In this document: positions 23,153 to 23,306 of the stretch, piece after piece | Numbering within the stretch: position 1 is the first letter of the stretch | Layout of the letters: each line of letters begins with the position of its first letter | Source: JAYVJM01 sp043769275 | GTDB taxonomy: Bacteria; Pseudomonadota; Gammaproteobacteria; Pseudomonadales; UBA7239 | Assembly: GCA_043769275.1 (NCBI GenBank) | Contig: JAYVJM010000028.1 | Span: 1 to 23,306 of the forward strand | Direction of reading: 5' to 3' | DNA: 23,306 bases | Program-made: the position numbers and the translations under genes | The notes under the pieces: generated by a model | Told to the model about the DNA's origin: nothing | What the model saw: only the letters and a program-made list of their open reading frames with translations | Databases searched by the model: none

Positions 23153-23306
23153 TCACCCCCCAATCAAAAACCGCCCCACCGGATTTTTCCACATAAAATT
23201 CATAATGAATTTCATCTGGTCGAGCTTTTTCTGATCGTGCGGGTAACCGGTATCAAAACCGCCGTAACGGCCTACCAAAATCGGCATCGCACGCGCAAAA
23301 CCACGT
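23153..23306 (-). CDS. 3' end of an unidentified gene (partial)
   Basis: The last 50 codons of a minus-strand gene enter from the window edge and stop with TGA at 23155-23153. The residues include FARAMPILVGRYGGFDTGY and end NPVGRFLIGG. The sense-like composition and the tight spacing to the next gene support a real coding end. I cannot assign it to a family from this much sequence. Confidence 0.6.
   Translation of the reverse strand, partial: RGFARAMPILVGRYGGFDTGYPHDQKKLDQMKFIMNFMWKNPVGRFLIGG

Noticed and set aside
1..23306. CRISPR arrays, tRNA, rRNA, tmRNA, insertion sequences or phage genes
   Set aside because: No regularly spaced repeats, transposase or phage motifs were seen; the dispersed palindromes are too few and irregular for a CRISPR array.

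Overview
The window looks like ordinary chromosome from a gammaproteobacterium. This is inferred from gene content: the smpB / ratA / ratB(rnfH) neighbourhood, an MSHA-type pilin operon, PilY1, a GltS of the same length as the E. coli protein, a Bfd under a Fur-type site, and two FadE-like acyl-CoA dehydrogenases. I cannot name the genus. No phage, insertion sequence, CRISPR array, rRNA or tRNA was seen.

Left part, all on the minus strand (1-9711). Reading right to left, two related acyl-CoA dehydrogenases (9711-7924 and 7811-6060) are followed by the sodium/glutamate symporter gltS (5899-4694). Next come a long PilY1-type pilus-tip protein (4605-799) and ribulose-phosphate 3-epimerase rpe (744-58). 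The first codons of another gene lie at the window edge. SmpB (10323-9844) is also on the minus strand, and an 11-base G/C homopolymer separates it from the dehydrogenase pair.

Middle (10400-13715). Divergent from smpB lies an AT-rich, palindrome-rich control region. It is followed by a Fic AMP-transferase gene broken by a 7-bp tandem duplication, then ratA and ratB in a tight, apparently translationally coupled row. Convergent to ratB is bfd, a [2Fe-2S] bacterioferritin-associated ferredoxin with a good sigma70-like promoter whose spacer holds a Fur-box-like sequence. On the other side of that promoter is a FieF/YiiP-type metal exporter, so iron mobilisation and metal efflux genes face away from one control region.

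Right part (14003-20851) is an MSHA pilin operon in the order mshA-mshC-mshD-mshO-mshP-mshQ. It encodes a major pilin, four minor pilins and a large LamG/beta-solenoid/DUF6701-like exported protein. Dispersed palindromic repeats lie in or next to several of its gene junctions, and a separate 100-bp hairpin lies inside the mshO leader. The prepilin leader peptides are therefore unusually long or their starts ambiguous. Downstream are a secreted M20 carboxypeptidase whose metal and catalytic residues match CPG2 with near-constant spacing, a small two-helix membrane protein, and on the minus strand a DUF3955-like membrane protein and the 3' end of an unidentified gene.

The points most worth a second look are the frameshifted fic and its operator-like repeats, the repeat invasion of the msh operon, the insertion within the PilY1 vWA domain, the C11 tract before an acyl-CoA dehydrogenase, and the Asn-rich solenoid of MshQ. 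Nothing here is clearly a wholly new system.
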